DNA from: Echinarachnius parma
Lineage: Eukaryota > Echinodermata > Echinoidea > Clypeasteroida > Echinarachniidae
Reading direction: 5' to 3'
DNA length: 64,000 bases
Assembly: GCA_037951105.1 (NCBI GenBank)
Contig: JBAMJV010007965.1
Location: 1 to 64,000 of the forward strand
In this document: piece after piece, positions 48,632 through 59,535 of the stretch
How positions within the stretch are numbered: the first letter of the stretch is position 1
Layout: each line of letters starts with the position of its first letter
Notes under the pieces: model-generated
What the model was told of the DNA's origin: nothing
Databases searched by the model: none
Seen by the model: the letters and a program-made list of their open reading frames with translations, nothing else
Translations under genes and position numbers: made by a program

Positions 48632-49207
48632 TCATTGGGTGATTTCAAGTATGGTGTTGGGGTTAGTGTTAGTGTTGAGGGTGAAAAACTGCCTCTAATC
48701 TGAGCTAAACACCAGCTTCCAGATTAAGCATCTAAGGTCACGAACTTTTTAATCGTGATGACCTTGAGTAGTAATCGATCAGTATCGCTAGTGTTTGTCA
48801 ACACCAGAGACAAAATCACGCGAACACCCTTAAAATGGTAACGAAAACGCTTACATGGTTACGAATTAGAGAGCAAGCCGTAATGAAGATTTACCACATA
48901 CATGTATTGAATACTATAATTTAAAAAAAAAACATTCAAACCATTCACTTGGTCGATACGATTTTAGTGAATATTCCCTATTTTTAGTGAAATTTGTAAC
49001 TAAACTCGTAAGAAATGTGCGTGACTCTCTTCTAAAAATTGAATGCCCGTCGCGCGCTGAGACATATGGCTAGCGTTAACGGTTTGCATAGCCGAAGATG
49101 TAGGCATAAATCCCCGTGACAGCACGGTAGCAAGTTCCGAGTAAATACCAATAGTATGTAACATGATATACTTTATTAAAATCAGTCACGTGATCACTAG
49201 ATGCTTG

Positions 49208-49280
49208 GTGGCCGAGTGGGTTAAGACCTGTTGCACGTGTATCACTTAACCAGATAAATCATAGAAGTGGGTTCGAGTCC
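49208..49280 (+). other. tRNA-like sequence (class II Ser/Leu type), probably SINE-derived or pseudo-tRNA
   Basis: TGGCCGAGTGGGTTAAGA matches the A box and D-arm of Ser/Leu tRNAs, and GTGGGTTCGAGTCCC matches the B box and T-loop, 58 bp apart. The T stem and acceptor stem pair poorly, and a T-rich stretch follows (Pol III terminator-like). It looks like a Pol III-type relic and not a working tRNA gene. Confidence 0.55.
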
Positions 49281-49429
49281 CCGATGTGGTTATTTTTTTT
49301 ATTATTATTTTTTTTTTAGCCATTATTCACAACAAATTTACTACAGTTTTTAACTCAATTATAAGTTCGCTGTAATAAAATGTCAAAGATGTACAGACAA
49401 TTCCCAGTGCTTAGTGACTTTTTTTCGGG

Positions 49430-49456
49430 GGAGGGTGGGGGGGGGGGGGGGTGGCG
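49430..49456. repeat. G homopolymer
   Basis: GGTGGGGGGG-type run inside the 1.65-kb element. Confidence 0.8.
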
Positions 49457-50282
49457 GGTGTATAATTAGACAAGAAATACATAAAATAATTAATGTTAAC
49501 AACAATATAAACATAAGGAAGAACCTGGCTATTCAAATTTTGCTTTGTTGTATTATTATTCCAAATGGTCTAAAGAATTTATGTAGTGAAAACTAATGTT
49601 TGATTATAAAATAGTGAAAATATGAATTGTATGACCTTATTTCTTTAAATTACTATAGATATTCAAATCAATACATTAATTAAAAAAATAAGATTTGCAT
49701 TGCTTTTCATAATCTTCACTTAAGTAAAACTTCTAAAATTATCTACGTTGACACCCTTTTTACATGCTCAGACAAACAAAAACACCACCATTTCAGTTCA
49801 GAATTGTGATTTTAATGCCCACCTAGCAACAGTAACACTAACACCAGCTCGATCTGTACTTGAAATGACTTTCATTTTGATCCCTATGGAAGTTGTTATC
49901 TCTATGGAGTTTTGCGTATACATGCTCAACACTAACACTATCGGGCAGATTAGCAGACGACGCTAAACACCAGCAACCACGTGCCACTGCCGGAAATACG
50001 AGGTCAAACCTCTAACACCAACTCATTTCAAGTACGGTGTTAAGGCTGCAGTTAGTGTTTGATAAACACTAACACTAGCTCAACACCATCTCTGATAGTA
50101 TATTGCCATATCAATAAACACCGCCAGTCGGAAACGGAAGTTTGTACAACGGTGAAATCAGAGGTCATCACGTTAACACCATCCTAACACTAAGTCATTT
50201 CAAGTATGGTGTTTAAGCCCGATTTAGTGTTTAATAAACACTAACACCAGATTTAAACACCATACTTGAAATCACCCAATGA

Positions 50283-50967
50283 GTGGGATGGATGACGAGG
50301 TGGATAAATGGAAATACCTTGTTGAAGTTCGAAGGCAAAGTTGGCAAGGACCACATTCTACTTTCTTGCAGGGAAGAGATTTGATCTTGGGGGGGCGTTT
50401 CTTTACCCCAGCGAACCTGGATATGAACAATAATTTGAATTCTGCTGAGAAGATGGAAATGCAATGGCCCAGTAGAGGTGTGACTCTGGAGGCCGAGGCA
50501 GAGGGAAGGAGTAGTCCCAGTTGCTGTGGAACTCTGGGGGCCGAGGCGGGGAGAAGGAGTAGTCCCAGTAGCTGTGGTAAACTGGAGGACGAGGCGGGGG
50601 TAAGGAGTAGTCCCAGTTGCTGTGATTCACTGCGGGCCGAGGCGGGGGGAAGGAGTAGTCCCAAGTGCTGTGGTACTCTGGGGGCCGAGGCGGGGGGAAG
50701 GAGTAGTCCCAGTAGCTGTGGTACACTGGGGGCCGAGGCGGAGGGAAGGAGTAGTCCCAGTTGCTGCGGTACACTGTAGGCCAAGGCGGAGGGAAGGAGT
50801 AGTCCCAGTTGCTGTGGTACTCTGGGGGCCGAGGCGGGGGGAAGGAGTAGTCCCAGTAGCTGTGGTACACTGGGGGCCGAGGCGGAGGGAAGGAGTAGAA
50901 CCCAGTTGCTGCGATACACTGTGGGCCAAAGCGGGGGGAAGTGACAGAGTTGCATCCTCACATGCTA
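50283..50967 (-). pseudogene. Exon with 16-residue tandem repeats and the first half of a zinc finger
   Basis: Minus-strand exon from acceptor CTATATTGTAG|CATG (50967). The one frame that stays open throughout reads HVRMQLCHF, then nine to ten 48-bp repeats (unit LGLLLPSASAPRVPQQ), then FISRFAGVKKRPPKIKSLPC and KKVECGPCQLCLRTSTRYF. The repeat spacing is exactly 48 bp (motif CCGAGG on the plus strand at 50493, 50541, 50589 and on). The other two frames are also nearly open because of the repeat, so protein identity in the repeats is uncertain. A possible donor AACAAG|GTATTT lies at 50306; alternatively the exon is continuous with 48631 but for the inserted element. Confidence 0.5.
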
Positions 50968-50999
50968 CAATATAGAAAGAGGAAACAACAAACAAGTAA

Positions 51000-51405
51000 A
51001 AATTTCAGAATTGTTTACATTATTTTTGTTCAGCATTTCAGTCAAATATAATACATAATTCAGCAAATTATCAATGGAAACAATTGTATATCCCACAAAT
51101 CCTTCTCTACCCATGTATTCATTTAAAAACAATCATTAATAATTACATATTGCTTCAAATTCATATCATAACTGACAGTGGAACACTGCGGTGAGCAAAT
51201 AGAAACATCATGACCTGCATGTTTAGATGGTTGGGTAGCTGGGGTAACCATTGGTTGTAATTAGCTGAAACTCAAATTTCAAATGCCATTCATGAATTCA
51301 TCATAAATTAATCTCAATCATATAGGTCTAATATTAAACCTGATCAATAGTGAACAAGTATTTTGTAATAAATATTGCTTCAAACTGATATTTATCCTCA
51401 CCGGC
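51000..51405. other. Probable intron
   Basis: AT-rich sequence between two exon-like segments. 51175-51200 (ACTGACAGTGGAACACTGCGGTGAGCA) resembles the end of the exon at 51407, perhaps a duplicated exon end. No other coding signal. Confidence 0.4.
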
Positions 51406-51406
51406 T

Positions 51407-51728
51407 CACCGACTGTGGAGCACTGTGAAGTGAGCAGTCATGACCTGCCTGTTGTGTAGCTGGGTGAGCTGCTGGGCGAGCTGATGGGGCCTGGGAAGCA
51501 GATGGGGCCTCAGGAGCTGCTTGGGCCTGGGAGGCTGCTGGGGCCTGGGAGGCTGCTTGGGCCTCGGGAGCTGAAAGGGCCTCTGGAGCTGATGGGGCCT
51601 CGGGAGCTGATGGAGCCTGGGGAGCTGATGGGGCCTTGGGGGCTGCTGGGGCCTGGGGAGCTGCTGGGCATGGGGGAGTGCCGACTCCATAACTGCCACA
51701 GGTATACAGTGAGTCGCCACAACAAACC
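51407..51728 (-). pseudogene. Ala/Pro-repeat exon
   Basis: Excellent acceptor TTTGTTCCTTTTCAG|GTTTG (51728). One frame reads VCCGDSLYTCGSYGVGTPPC then APAAPKAPSAPQAPSAPE-type repeats (18-bp units over about 51480-51670), ending before a GTGAG donor near 51405. A second open frame reads PRPHQLPRP repeats, so the frame is not certain. It could belong with the exons at 50967 and 53188. Confidence 0.45.
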
Positions 51729-52007
51729 TGAAAAGGAACAAAAGGAAATAATGGGTAACATTCATGCGTACATTCAATCCACTTGATGGCACCTGTATTT
51801 TATAAAGGAAGAAAACTAACATTTAAACACAACCCGGAGAAAACAGTTAACAGAACCTTCTTGATAACCCACCCCCTCCTGCAGCCGGCTTAGGACACCA
51901 AGGATCTGACCACACAATCAACAAAACATGCATTTATCATTTAATAACATGAATACAAATTGTATTAATATCCAAGGGTATATCCCTTACAAACAAAGTA
52001 CTGTTAC

Positions 52008-52137
52008 CCGGGGTGACTTTCACAGTTTTTATATTAGTATTTATTAGAGTAATTTGTAAGCAATTAGAAATTTGCTCAAGTTGGTGAACCTCAATACAAA
52101 ATACATCTTTCTCCACGACTGGACAAAGTCACCCCGG
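52008..52137. mobile_element. Small MITE (CCGGGGTGACTTT), second copy
   Basis: Starts CCGGGGTGACTTTCAC and ends GACAAAGTCACCCCGG, the same ends as 9121-9302 but shorter. Confidence 0.75.
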
Positions 52138-52199
52138 TTCACAATAATTGTATACATAATTATATTATTTTATATAGGCCTCTGATTAAAACCAACCTT

Positions 52200-53188
52200 T
52201 TTCTTTTTCTTCTTCTTACACCAAGCAGCCTTTCTCTTGCACCTCCGTTGCACATACTTGCTCCTCACTCCTGGTAGAGGTACATGAGCGTCTCGTCGTC
52301 TCTTCGTCTCTCCATCTGTTGCCACATAGGGGATCAGCGCTGTGGTAACGTACTGGGGGATATGTCTATTGGGGGGCAAAGCTTCCTTAGCTGGCGGTTG
52401 AAAAACATTCACCGGAGTGCGAAAACCATCATCAAAGACGACAACTCCAAGTTTCCACCTCCTTTGTGTTCTTCTTTGCTGTCGCCTTCTCTCTTCTCTT
52501 GTGTTTATATAACTGTCCAAATCTGTTGCTTTCCAAGGAGATAGTTTGATTTTGTTCTTTCGTGGGGTATACAACTTCTTGAGTTCCAAGGGTATTCGGT
52601 GATTGACTATTTTTGATTTTCTTTGAAGAGTTTCAGTACATACATGTATAAAGGATTCCAATAAAGAAGCAAAGAGCTGCACACCTTCAATAAGTAAATG
52701 AAGTCCATCTAAACAAAAATATTCTTGATCGTCTACATATTCGCAGCTTATGTCAAAATAAGCAATTATACAACTTCTCCGAAAGACTTGATAAATTTTG
52801 ATTGTAAGAAATGCTATGAATGTATAGAAGATCGTTGTCCCAACGCGGTAATATAGATGAAAAAACAATAGTAGCAGAGCGAAAACGTTCCTTCACACTC
52901 TCGTATAAATTAATAAAATCGCTTTTATCTTTTGCCCAGCAACTGGATTCCAAGTTATTAGTTCCTACGTGAACAATGACAAATTGTGTACAAAAGTTAT
53001 ACGAGTTTCCAAAATATTTGATGAATGAGGTTCGCAGACTAGATACTGTTGCTCCCGGAAAACACAGGGTCAAAGAAGAAAGATTCGGAAGATGGACTTG
53101 ACAATGACGAACGATTGAATCTCCGATAACAATTATACCATAATCGCTATCATGTGGATGTGGAGATGAAGATGCAGGTGGGATCGAC
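52200..53188 (-). pseudogene. SGNH/GDSL-hydrolase-like exon with basic C-terminal tail
   Basis: Acceptor TTTTGTCTCATTAG|GTCG (53188). The translation gives YGIIVIGDSIVRHCQVHL (block I, GDS), LCFPGATVSSLR, FVIVHVGTNNL (block III, GxN), and after a one-base shift near 52765, EYFCLDGLHLLIEG (block V, DxxH). All three catalytic blocks of the SGNH fold are present, but the frame is broken between NLSSLSEKLYN and YFDISCEYV. The tail is strongly basic (REERRRQQRRTQRR, CKRKAAWCKKK). In transposable elements such domains occur in LINE ORF1 proteins and other contexts; here splice signals argue for a host-like intron-bearing gene. Role unknown. Confidence 0.6.
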
Positions 53189-54100
53189 CTAATGAGACAA
53201 AAGAAAATGCAGGGATAAATAATTAAATATTGAGAATTGCATGGACTGAGTAACCAAGGTTACCAAATATACGTGTACATTTGTACATTGTAATTTCCCC
53301 TACATTTAAAATAATGGCTGTGAATATGAATACACTCACGAGTCATGTGATCTAAAATTAATTTTCTAAATTTTGCTTGATTCAATGTACATGTAGGTTC
53401 CGTACATTTTAAGTCCAGATGAGATGGCAGGTGATAACACTTAAACAGTCAGTACATCATCTACATACATAGGATTAGGAAGGCCCAAGCCAATATAATT
53501 GTCATCACATTCACCCGTTGCCGTTATGCCTGGGAGCCTCTTTTCATTAGTTTACTTTACACCATTGCAATCCAATATATATTTTGAAAGGTTGAATTTG
53601 CGATTTGGAAGATCCTTTGACTTTGTGTTGCAATTACTTCCATTACATTTTTTTATCATGATTATTTTTTCATTTGTACTTTTAGTTTTAATACAAAATT
53701 TGGCATCTCTTTGTTGAAGACGTGCCCACGTTTTGAAAATACGAAAGCAAAATAAAATGATTCAGTATTTAACGGTTTCAGCTCCAACTTTCACTTCAGA
53801 CTCCAGAGACAGTGAGTTATATTTCATGTATATTTTCACAATCACACTCAGTGACTCACACACAGTCACAGTGGCACAGGCACAGACGGCCAGACAACAA
53901 CAAAAAACAGAAAAGAGAGCTTTGTCTTATAAGTTAAAAAAATCCCATTAAAAGTATATTCTCAAGTTCGCTCAACACGAACTAGTACTTCAATAGTAGT
54001 AACTGAACCGTAAACAAATGATAAACTGACATTTATGATCATATTTCATTGAATTTGTGCTGTTGTCCGAGACTGAGCCGACAGTAGACTAGTAGTAGCA
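53189..54100. other. No exon supported
   Basis: Upstream exons of the SGNH gene would be expected here or beyond, but none is recognisable. A CACAGTGACTCACACACAGTC-type low-complexity patch lies near 53850. Confidence 0.4.
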
Positions 54101-54101
54101 A

Positions 54102-54375
54102 GGGGTTGCAATACCGAACGGGTTGTATTACCGTACATGCAAATTCCAATAGGAAAAACGTTCGAATTTTGAAAGTTGAATTTGAAAGTCGGCATTAACG
54201 GAGGATAATAAATGGATGTTTAGCAAACATTTTCCACCATTTCCCGAAGAAAATAAGCGCCCTGAGGCGTTATACGCGCGTTTTGCCGCGCACCAGTGGC
54301 AGCGCGCATGTCAATGACATTCCCATGCAAAACATTCACGTTTGGTGCGTCCGGTTAATACAACCCGGTTTGTGC
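54102..54375. mobile_element. Possible small inverted-repeat element
   Basis: CGGGTTGTATTACCG (about 54119) is mirrored by CGGTTAATACAACCCGG (about 54352). The outer ends are unclear. Confidence 0.35.
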
Positions 54376-55104
54376 GCTACAAAAAATTCTGCTTTCTTGA
54401 AAGGGTGCCGTAAAAGTTCAATTTGCGTAAGTTTGCCGCTTTTTTCTACGAAATAAGTTATCAATTCTTTATCTTGAGAATATATAGATCACTTATTTGT
54501 GTTTTATTCATATCTCTGTTCTTCATGTTGATCGTTTTCATGGCGTAAAGAAATGGTATCCGGTAATAGGACCCGATGGCATACTAGTAGTAACCAGCAC
54601 AAAAACGGGCTAATGGGTATAGCTTTATTCGCAAAACATTTTGCTCGGTGAAATGCGTAATTTTCGCGACATGGCTGCACTGCTCATGGCTGTGACAATG
54701 TGAACTTCCGGTGAAACGCTAATTTTCTCGTAATTTTGTCCATTTTGAAAGATTAAAAAGTATGAGACATAATTTTTGCGTCTCGAAGATTTTCAGATAC
54801 GATATTCTTTCGAATGTCTTTTTTGTCGGCACACAAAAACAATTTTGAAACGATTTTTAATCGGGTCAGGAGCCAAAAAATGAAATACCACTGCGAAAAT
54901 TAGCCTCAGTATTCATTGAAATAGGGCCCTAGTTACCAATCACAATCAAAAGCACAAACAAATCGCAAATATATCGTATTATATATCAAAATAAAGAGCA
55001 GAATCTGAAGAATACACTTACCCCTGCACACGCCTGCGTTGCGATGTACACTAGCGAATGGGAAACTGTATGGCCAAGTATGCCCAAGTATGCCCAAAAG
55101 TCAC
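54376..55104. other. Intergenic; dispersed repeat remnant
   Basis: AATCGGGTCAGGAGCCAA near 54862 also occurs near 41140. No exon supported. Confidence 0.35.
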
Positions 55105-55113
55105 ACTGCCGTA

Positions 55114-56054
55114 TAGATCGACAAATCTATCGCTTTCTTGGCCTTTTTTTACATTATTATTGTTATTTTCACTGTCGGCATTCTAGCGATAGACGCAATC
55201 TATACACTGTGCCTTGCGCAGTAAGAACACCGTAACTCGAGAGTAAAAGTTAGTTACGGAAAATGATTTTTTTGTTCATATAAAACACCACATTCTCACA
55301 CTTTGAGCGACATTTGTAGCCCTATCAATACATTTAGGCTTGCTATAATATTTTCACTCACCGATCTCGTGTGTCGCTATACATGTCATTCTATAATTAC
55401 GGCGAATTGTGAGATTTTCCACAATTTTCCATGCCTCTTCTTCGGTCTTTCGCGGTACTTTTTGTTCAAACTGCAAACAAAAAAATATATAACGTGCATC
55501 CGTATGCGCGAACACTTTTTCAGAAACTTAGGCAGCTAGGTACGGTACAGCGCGCGCGCCGCAAAGCTGCTATACAGAACTTGAGCGCGCCAAGTTATAG
55601 CAGCTTTGCGGCGCGCGCGCTGTACCGTACCTAGCTGCCTAAGTTTCTGAAAAAGTGTTCGCGTATACGGATGCACGTTATATATTTTTTTTTTGCAGTT
55701 TGAACAAAAAGTACCGCGAAAGACCGAAGAAGAGGCATGGAAAATTGTGGAAAATCTCACAATTCGCCGTAATTATAGAATGACATGTATAGCGACACAC
55801 GAGATCGGTGAGTGAAAATATTATAGCAGCCCTAAATGTAATGATAGGGCTACAAATGTCGCTCAAAGTGTGAGAATGTGGTGTTTTATATGAACAAAAA
55901 AATCATTTTCCGTAACTAACTTTTACTCTCGAGTTACGGTGTTCTTACTGCGCAAGGCACAGTGTATAGATTGCGTCTATCGCTAGAATGCCGACAGTGA
56001 AAATAACAATAATAATGTAAAAAAGGCCATGAAAGCGATAGATTTGTCGATCTA
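55114..56054. mobile_element. Mutator-like foldback element, 941 bp, near-perfect palindrome
   Basis: Arms 55114-55573 and 55597-56054 are inverted copies with only a few differences, separated by 23 bp. The ends are TAGATCGACAAATC and its complement. ACTGCCGTA is duplicated exactly on both sides (55105-55113 and 56055-56063). Long TIRs plus a 9-bp target duplication are characteristic of Mutator-like (MULE) elements. The element consists almost entirely of TIR and cannot encode a transposase. Confidence 0.85.
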
Positions 56055-56063
56055 ACTGCCGTA

Positions 56064-57220
56064 TAGCAGTAGTGACTTCACTAACCCCCGTTTTTTTTTT
56101 GTAGGACTGTATATGACGTTAAATTAATCACTGTGTGTTTTTTTATTTTCTCACCTAACTTTGCAGATCGTGCTAGATGACAGGTTTAAAATCCTCCATT
56201 TGGAGGCGTCACGTTGCCCCTAGCTAAATTGAAATGGGCTACAATTTTGTTCGTTGGTCCTGAACTGCACGTCAATCCAGCATCACCGCACACGTAATAA
56301 TGGCGTTCACCGTGTAGCTAGCGCAAATTGTATTACGTCATCAATCATACGAACTTGTTTTGGTCGGAAGCAAGGCTCATCATCAACTGTTAAAACTGCA
56401 AAGTAAAAATGTATAATTTAATTTAATGTGTGTACGTTTTTTCATAACAAATAAATATATTCCATCGTATTTTATTTAATTCTATTCAAAAATCAGTCGT
56501 TACAATTTTTAAATCCATATTCTTTAAAAGTTTGAAAAACAACAATTCGCAAGCAAAATACGGTAGTTTCATCTCAAGCGCACTCAGTGGCACACACTTT
56601 ATTTCCGATTTGACAGGCATACAATAATGTGCGTAAGTAATTTACAACGTATCAATTCATGGCTGGACGAAGACTACCTAACGAAAGGTCATTTCAGCAA
56701 CACACTTTTCACGGTACTTCCGTCGCAAGCGTGTGCGATGATCAGCGCTCGACGCGACTGCATGGCAAATGAACGTGAAATATTGGCTGATTCATAGCAA
56801 GAAAAGTGGGCAAGTATCAAAAACACATCTTTCAATGATTTAATTTCACCTTATAGATTACAAATGTCATGTCATAAGTGGAATGAATGAACGGGGAGAA
56901 ACCCTACCTTACGTTTTGATGTAGGTGGGGATGTGGGTACCTGTATAGGTACCCACATGTAATGGGGATGCCCCTGCATGCTTCCATGATAAACTACGTC
57001 ATTGGAGTGATCACGTGATTAAGTAGAGCTCGTAGCTAGCTATATGCTGGCTCGCTAAAACTACAATTCTGGGTGCCGTGTGCAAACGAGATCCTGAATA
57101 AAAGGCCTTCATATAGCTCATTACACGGCGAGCGAGAGGCCTGTTGACTGCAGACCTGACTCTTCACCACGTTGCAAACGAGGGCAGATCGTTATATTCC
57201 ATTGAACGCGATACACGTAC
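56064..57220. other. Intergenic; one short palindrome
   Basis: GATGTGGGTACCTGTATAGGTACCCACAT-type palindrome at about 56931-56959. No exon supported. Confidence 0.45.
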
Positions 57221-57224
57221 AAGA

Positions 57225-57375
57225 ATCCAGGACAACTCGGCCAACGGATAACTCGACCCTTACCAACTCGGCCAACGACCCTTACATACTCGGCCAACCC
57301 GAGTTGGTAGGGGTCCGGTCTGACTTCGGACAACTCGACCCCTTTATTAGGTGATACGTATAGCGTATCACCTAT
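57225..57375. repeat. ACTCGGCCAAC repeats and a 25-bp palindrome
   Basis: CAACTCGGCCAACG occurs at about 57233 and 57266, with ACTCGGCCAACCCGAGTTGG as a local hairpin near 57289. It is followed by AGGTGATACG-TATAG-CGTATCACCT at about 57350-57374, a perfect palindrome with a 5-bp loop. Confidence 0.7.
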
Positions 57376-57510
57376 TGTTATTACTCAGCGGGGTGTTTCC
57401 ACAATCGCACAATACTTCACGATCATCTCTGGCTTTGTGTATATAATTCGTGTCATGTTACAAGGCTCGATCTCGATAAGATCTTGTTCATAACATATCA
57501 AATTATCATG

Positions 57511-57627
57511 CGACATCATTTGATAACGCTACCACGATCCGTCGTCATTTCCCGCGGTCATTCAGATTTCATTCGACATCATTTTGATAACGCTATCACG
57601 ATCCGTCTATATTTCCCGCGGTCATTA
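57511..57627. repeat. Two-copy tandem repeat, 63-bp period
   Basis: CGACATCATTTGATAACGCT...CGATCCGTC...TTTCCCGCGGTCATT at 57511 recurs at 57574 with small changes. Confidence 0.8.
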
Positions 57628-57639
57628 CGATCTCTAAAT

Positions 57640-58728
57640 ATACCGCAATTGTGGAAACACAATTATTTTTATTTTTTTTCTTTGTACGTTTTTTGTGTCT
57701 CGTGTCTGTAAAATTTGGCTGGGGATATGATAATGAAACCTGGTGAACATAATAGACCTTGGTCCGAAATTGTGCACCTGGGTAATGATTATGACGGTAC
57801 TACCCTGTGACGTCATGGAGACGCCATTTTGTGAAATATTTCAACAGCCCATATCTTTCTTACGTAATGGTATATTTTCACCAAATTCTGTACATGGCAA
57901 GCTAAGTTCAAGGGCTATATAAAAATGTCGCACCCAAGGTCGTACGGACAACGACGGACGCGTACGCGCGCGTCAAAGGGTAAAAATACTTGAAAAATTC
58001 TCAAATCAACCGGCGAACCAATTTTCCATACGTTTCAGGTCATTCCGAGCATTTCAAAATTTTGCGCGGGTGCGCGTTTGCGCGCGCGCACGGAACAAAA
58101 AAATGGCCGTTTTTTTTTTGGAAACTGTTCCCAATACTTTCTCTGATAAATTAAAACAGTTCCCAGATCTCCTCGACCAAAAACGCTCGAACAGGAGGGC
58201 GTAAAACTTTAAAATCCGCGAGTGCTGCTATGCACAAAATATGTACAAAATATGCCCTTTTTTAATTGATAATAATTTTTAAAATCCACGGGCAATTTTG
58301 TTAAAAATATTTTTCCTTGCAGACGAATGAGTTGTAGATACAACGTCATGCATCCTTATTGCCAACCAAACCTCATTATGTAATCATATGACCATGAGAA
58401 GTTAACATTAGCAGTTTTCAACGATTTTATCATTTGCGATTATGTATATATCGTGTTTGGATTCCGATATCTCGGTCAATTCTGCTTGAATCTGTCCCAA
58501 GTTTTGATATCTTGTAGCTGGGACGATTCTGAACAATTACTATCTCTTTCCGACCGGAAATGTGCCGATGCGCGCGTGCTACACATGAAATCCGCGCGTG
58601 CTGCCATATGTAAAATATGTGAAAATGTGGTAAAAACATGCCCTGTTCAATTGATCATAAATTTGAAAATCCATGTTCAGTATTTTGGTCGTTATGTTTT
58701 CGTGATAGAGTATGAGTTGTAGGGGCTT
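57640..58728. other. No feature recognised
   Basis: Two loosely similar sections (about 58010-58340 and 58440-58720, sharing AAAATCCGCG.GTGCTGC and ATGAGTTGTAG) suggest an old local duplication. No exon supported. Confidence 0.35.
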
Positions 58729-58830
58729 GGTACGAACAGTCACGTCACGTTCACGTTAACGTCACGTGAACGGTTCTGTACCTTTTGTGAAACAGGTCAC
58801 CCAAATCTACGAAGTGTAGGGTAAAGTGAC
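58729..58830. repeat. Left arm of an inverted repeat flanking hAT composite copy 2
   Basis: GCTTGGTACGAACAGTCACG...GGTTCTGTACCTTTTGTGAAACAGGTCACCC...ACGAAGTGT is the inverse of 62228-62316. Tandem ACGTCACGTGAAC motifs lie inside. Confidence 0.7.
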
Positions 58831-59300
58831 CCAACAATTTGTCGTTTTCCATGCGTTTTCCATGCCGGTAAAACTCGAAGTGTCGCGTTAACCAAATCGT
58901 GACGTGAGCGTTTAATCAAGATTTTTTTAAATTGCAAACGCTTGTTACTAAGACTAGACATACACGCACAAAGAGATTTAAAAATGTCGACGAAAATGCC
59001 GATACCCCCTTATCAAATCTTTTCAATCATTATGTTTATAATATGTACGTGCATAATTCAGAGTAATCTGAGACGATAATATGCAGTTCTGTCATTTAGG
59101 TAATGTACAACCATACCACTTGCATTATTTGTCTTGTTATTGGAGTATTTCTAAAGACGTGTCGTGCGTGGATTTTGGCAAATGTTGATTTCCAGCTGAA
59201 TTGCTACACGCAGCGGACAATTCAGTTCGCATACGCCTGAAGTTCCCGTGCTCGACGTCTGAGCGTACTGGCCCTTAACGGCGTTGTATGTGCGCGCAGG
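58831..59300. other. No feature recognised
   Basis: AT-rich DNA without supported exon. A short (GTGA)n run lies at 59307-59340. Confidence 0.4.
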
Positions 59301-59535
59301 CCTGTGAAAGTGAGTGAGTGAGTGAGTGAGTGAGTGAGTTGCAGTGATCAATGAGTTTAAAAGTAATAAAGCAATGATTTGATTAATAGTGTTTATTTAT
59401 GGTTATTGAATCGAGTCAATCTATAATAAACTATCAATTAATCAGTCAATCATTATAATGAAACAATCACACCAACTAATCAATATTAAATAAATCAATT
59501 AATGTATTTGACATTCGAACTAGCTACTTGTAGGC

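Larger units (their letters stand above)
48632..50282. mobile_element. 1,651-bp element with perfect 27-bp TIRs, inserted in a coding exon
   Basis: TCATTGGGTGATTTCAAGTA...(48632-48658) is the exact reverse complement of 50256-50282. GT flanks both sides (48630-48631, 50283-50284) and may be a 2-bp target duplication. Removing the element plus one GT joins ...SSSIPL to IHHKFPDVD in a single open frame. The right end has an internal repeat: CAAGTA(C/T)GGTGTT...AGTGTTT(A/G)ATAAACACT at 50031-50080 and 50204-50245. No transposase is seen; the interior includes a tRNA-like sequence. Confidence 0.75.

Noticed and set aside
49208..49280. Functional tRNA gene
   Set aside because: Acceptor and T stems do not pair; only the promoter boxes are convincing.
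50480..50960. CRISPR-like regularly spaced repeat
   Set aside because: A direct head-to-tail minisatellite without unique spacers, in animal DNA and inside a putative exon.
50279..50975. Plus-strand Gly/Ser/Cys repeat frames opposite the 48-bp repeat exon
   Set aside because: Shadow of the repeat; no splice or start support, while the minus strand has an acceptor and continues into zinc-finger sequence.
55303..55866. Two similar 60-80-residue proteins on opposite strands
   Set aside because: They are the two arms of the MULE-like palindrome read in mirror image.
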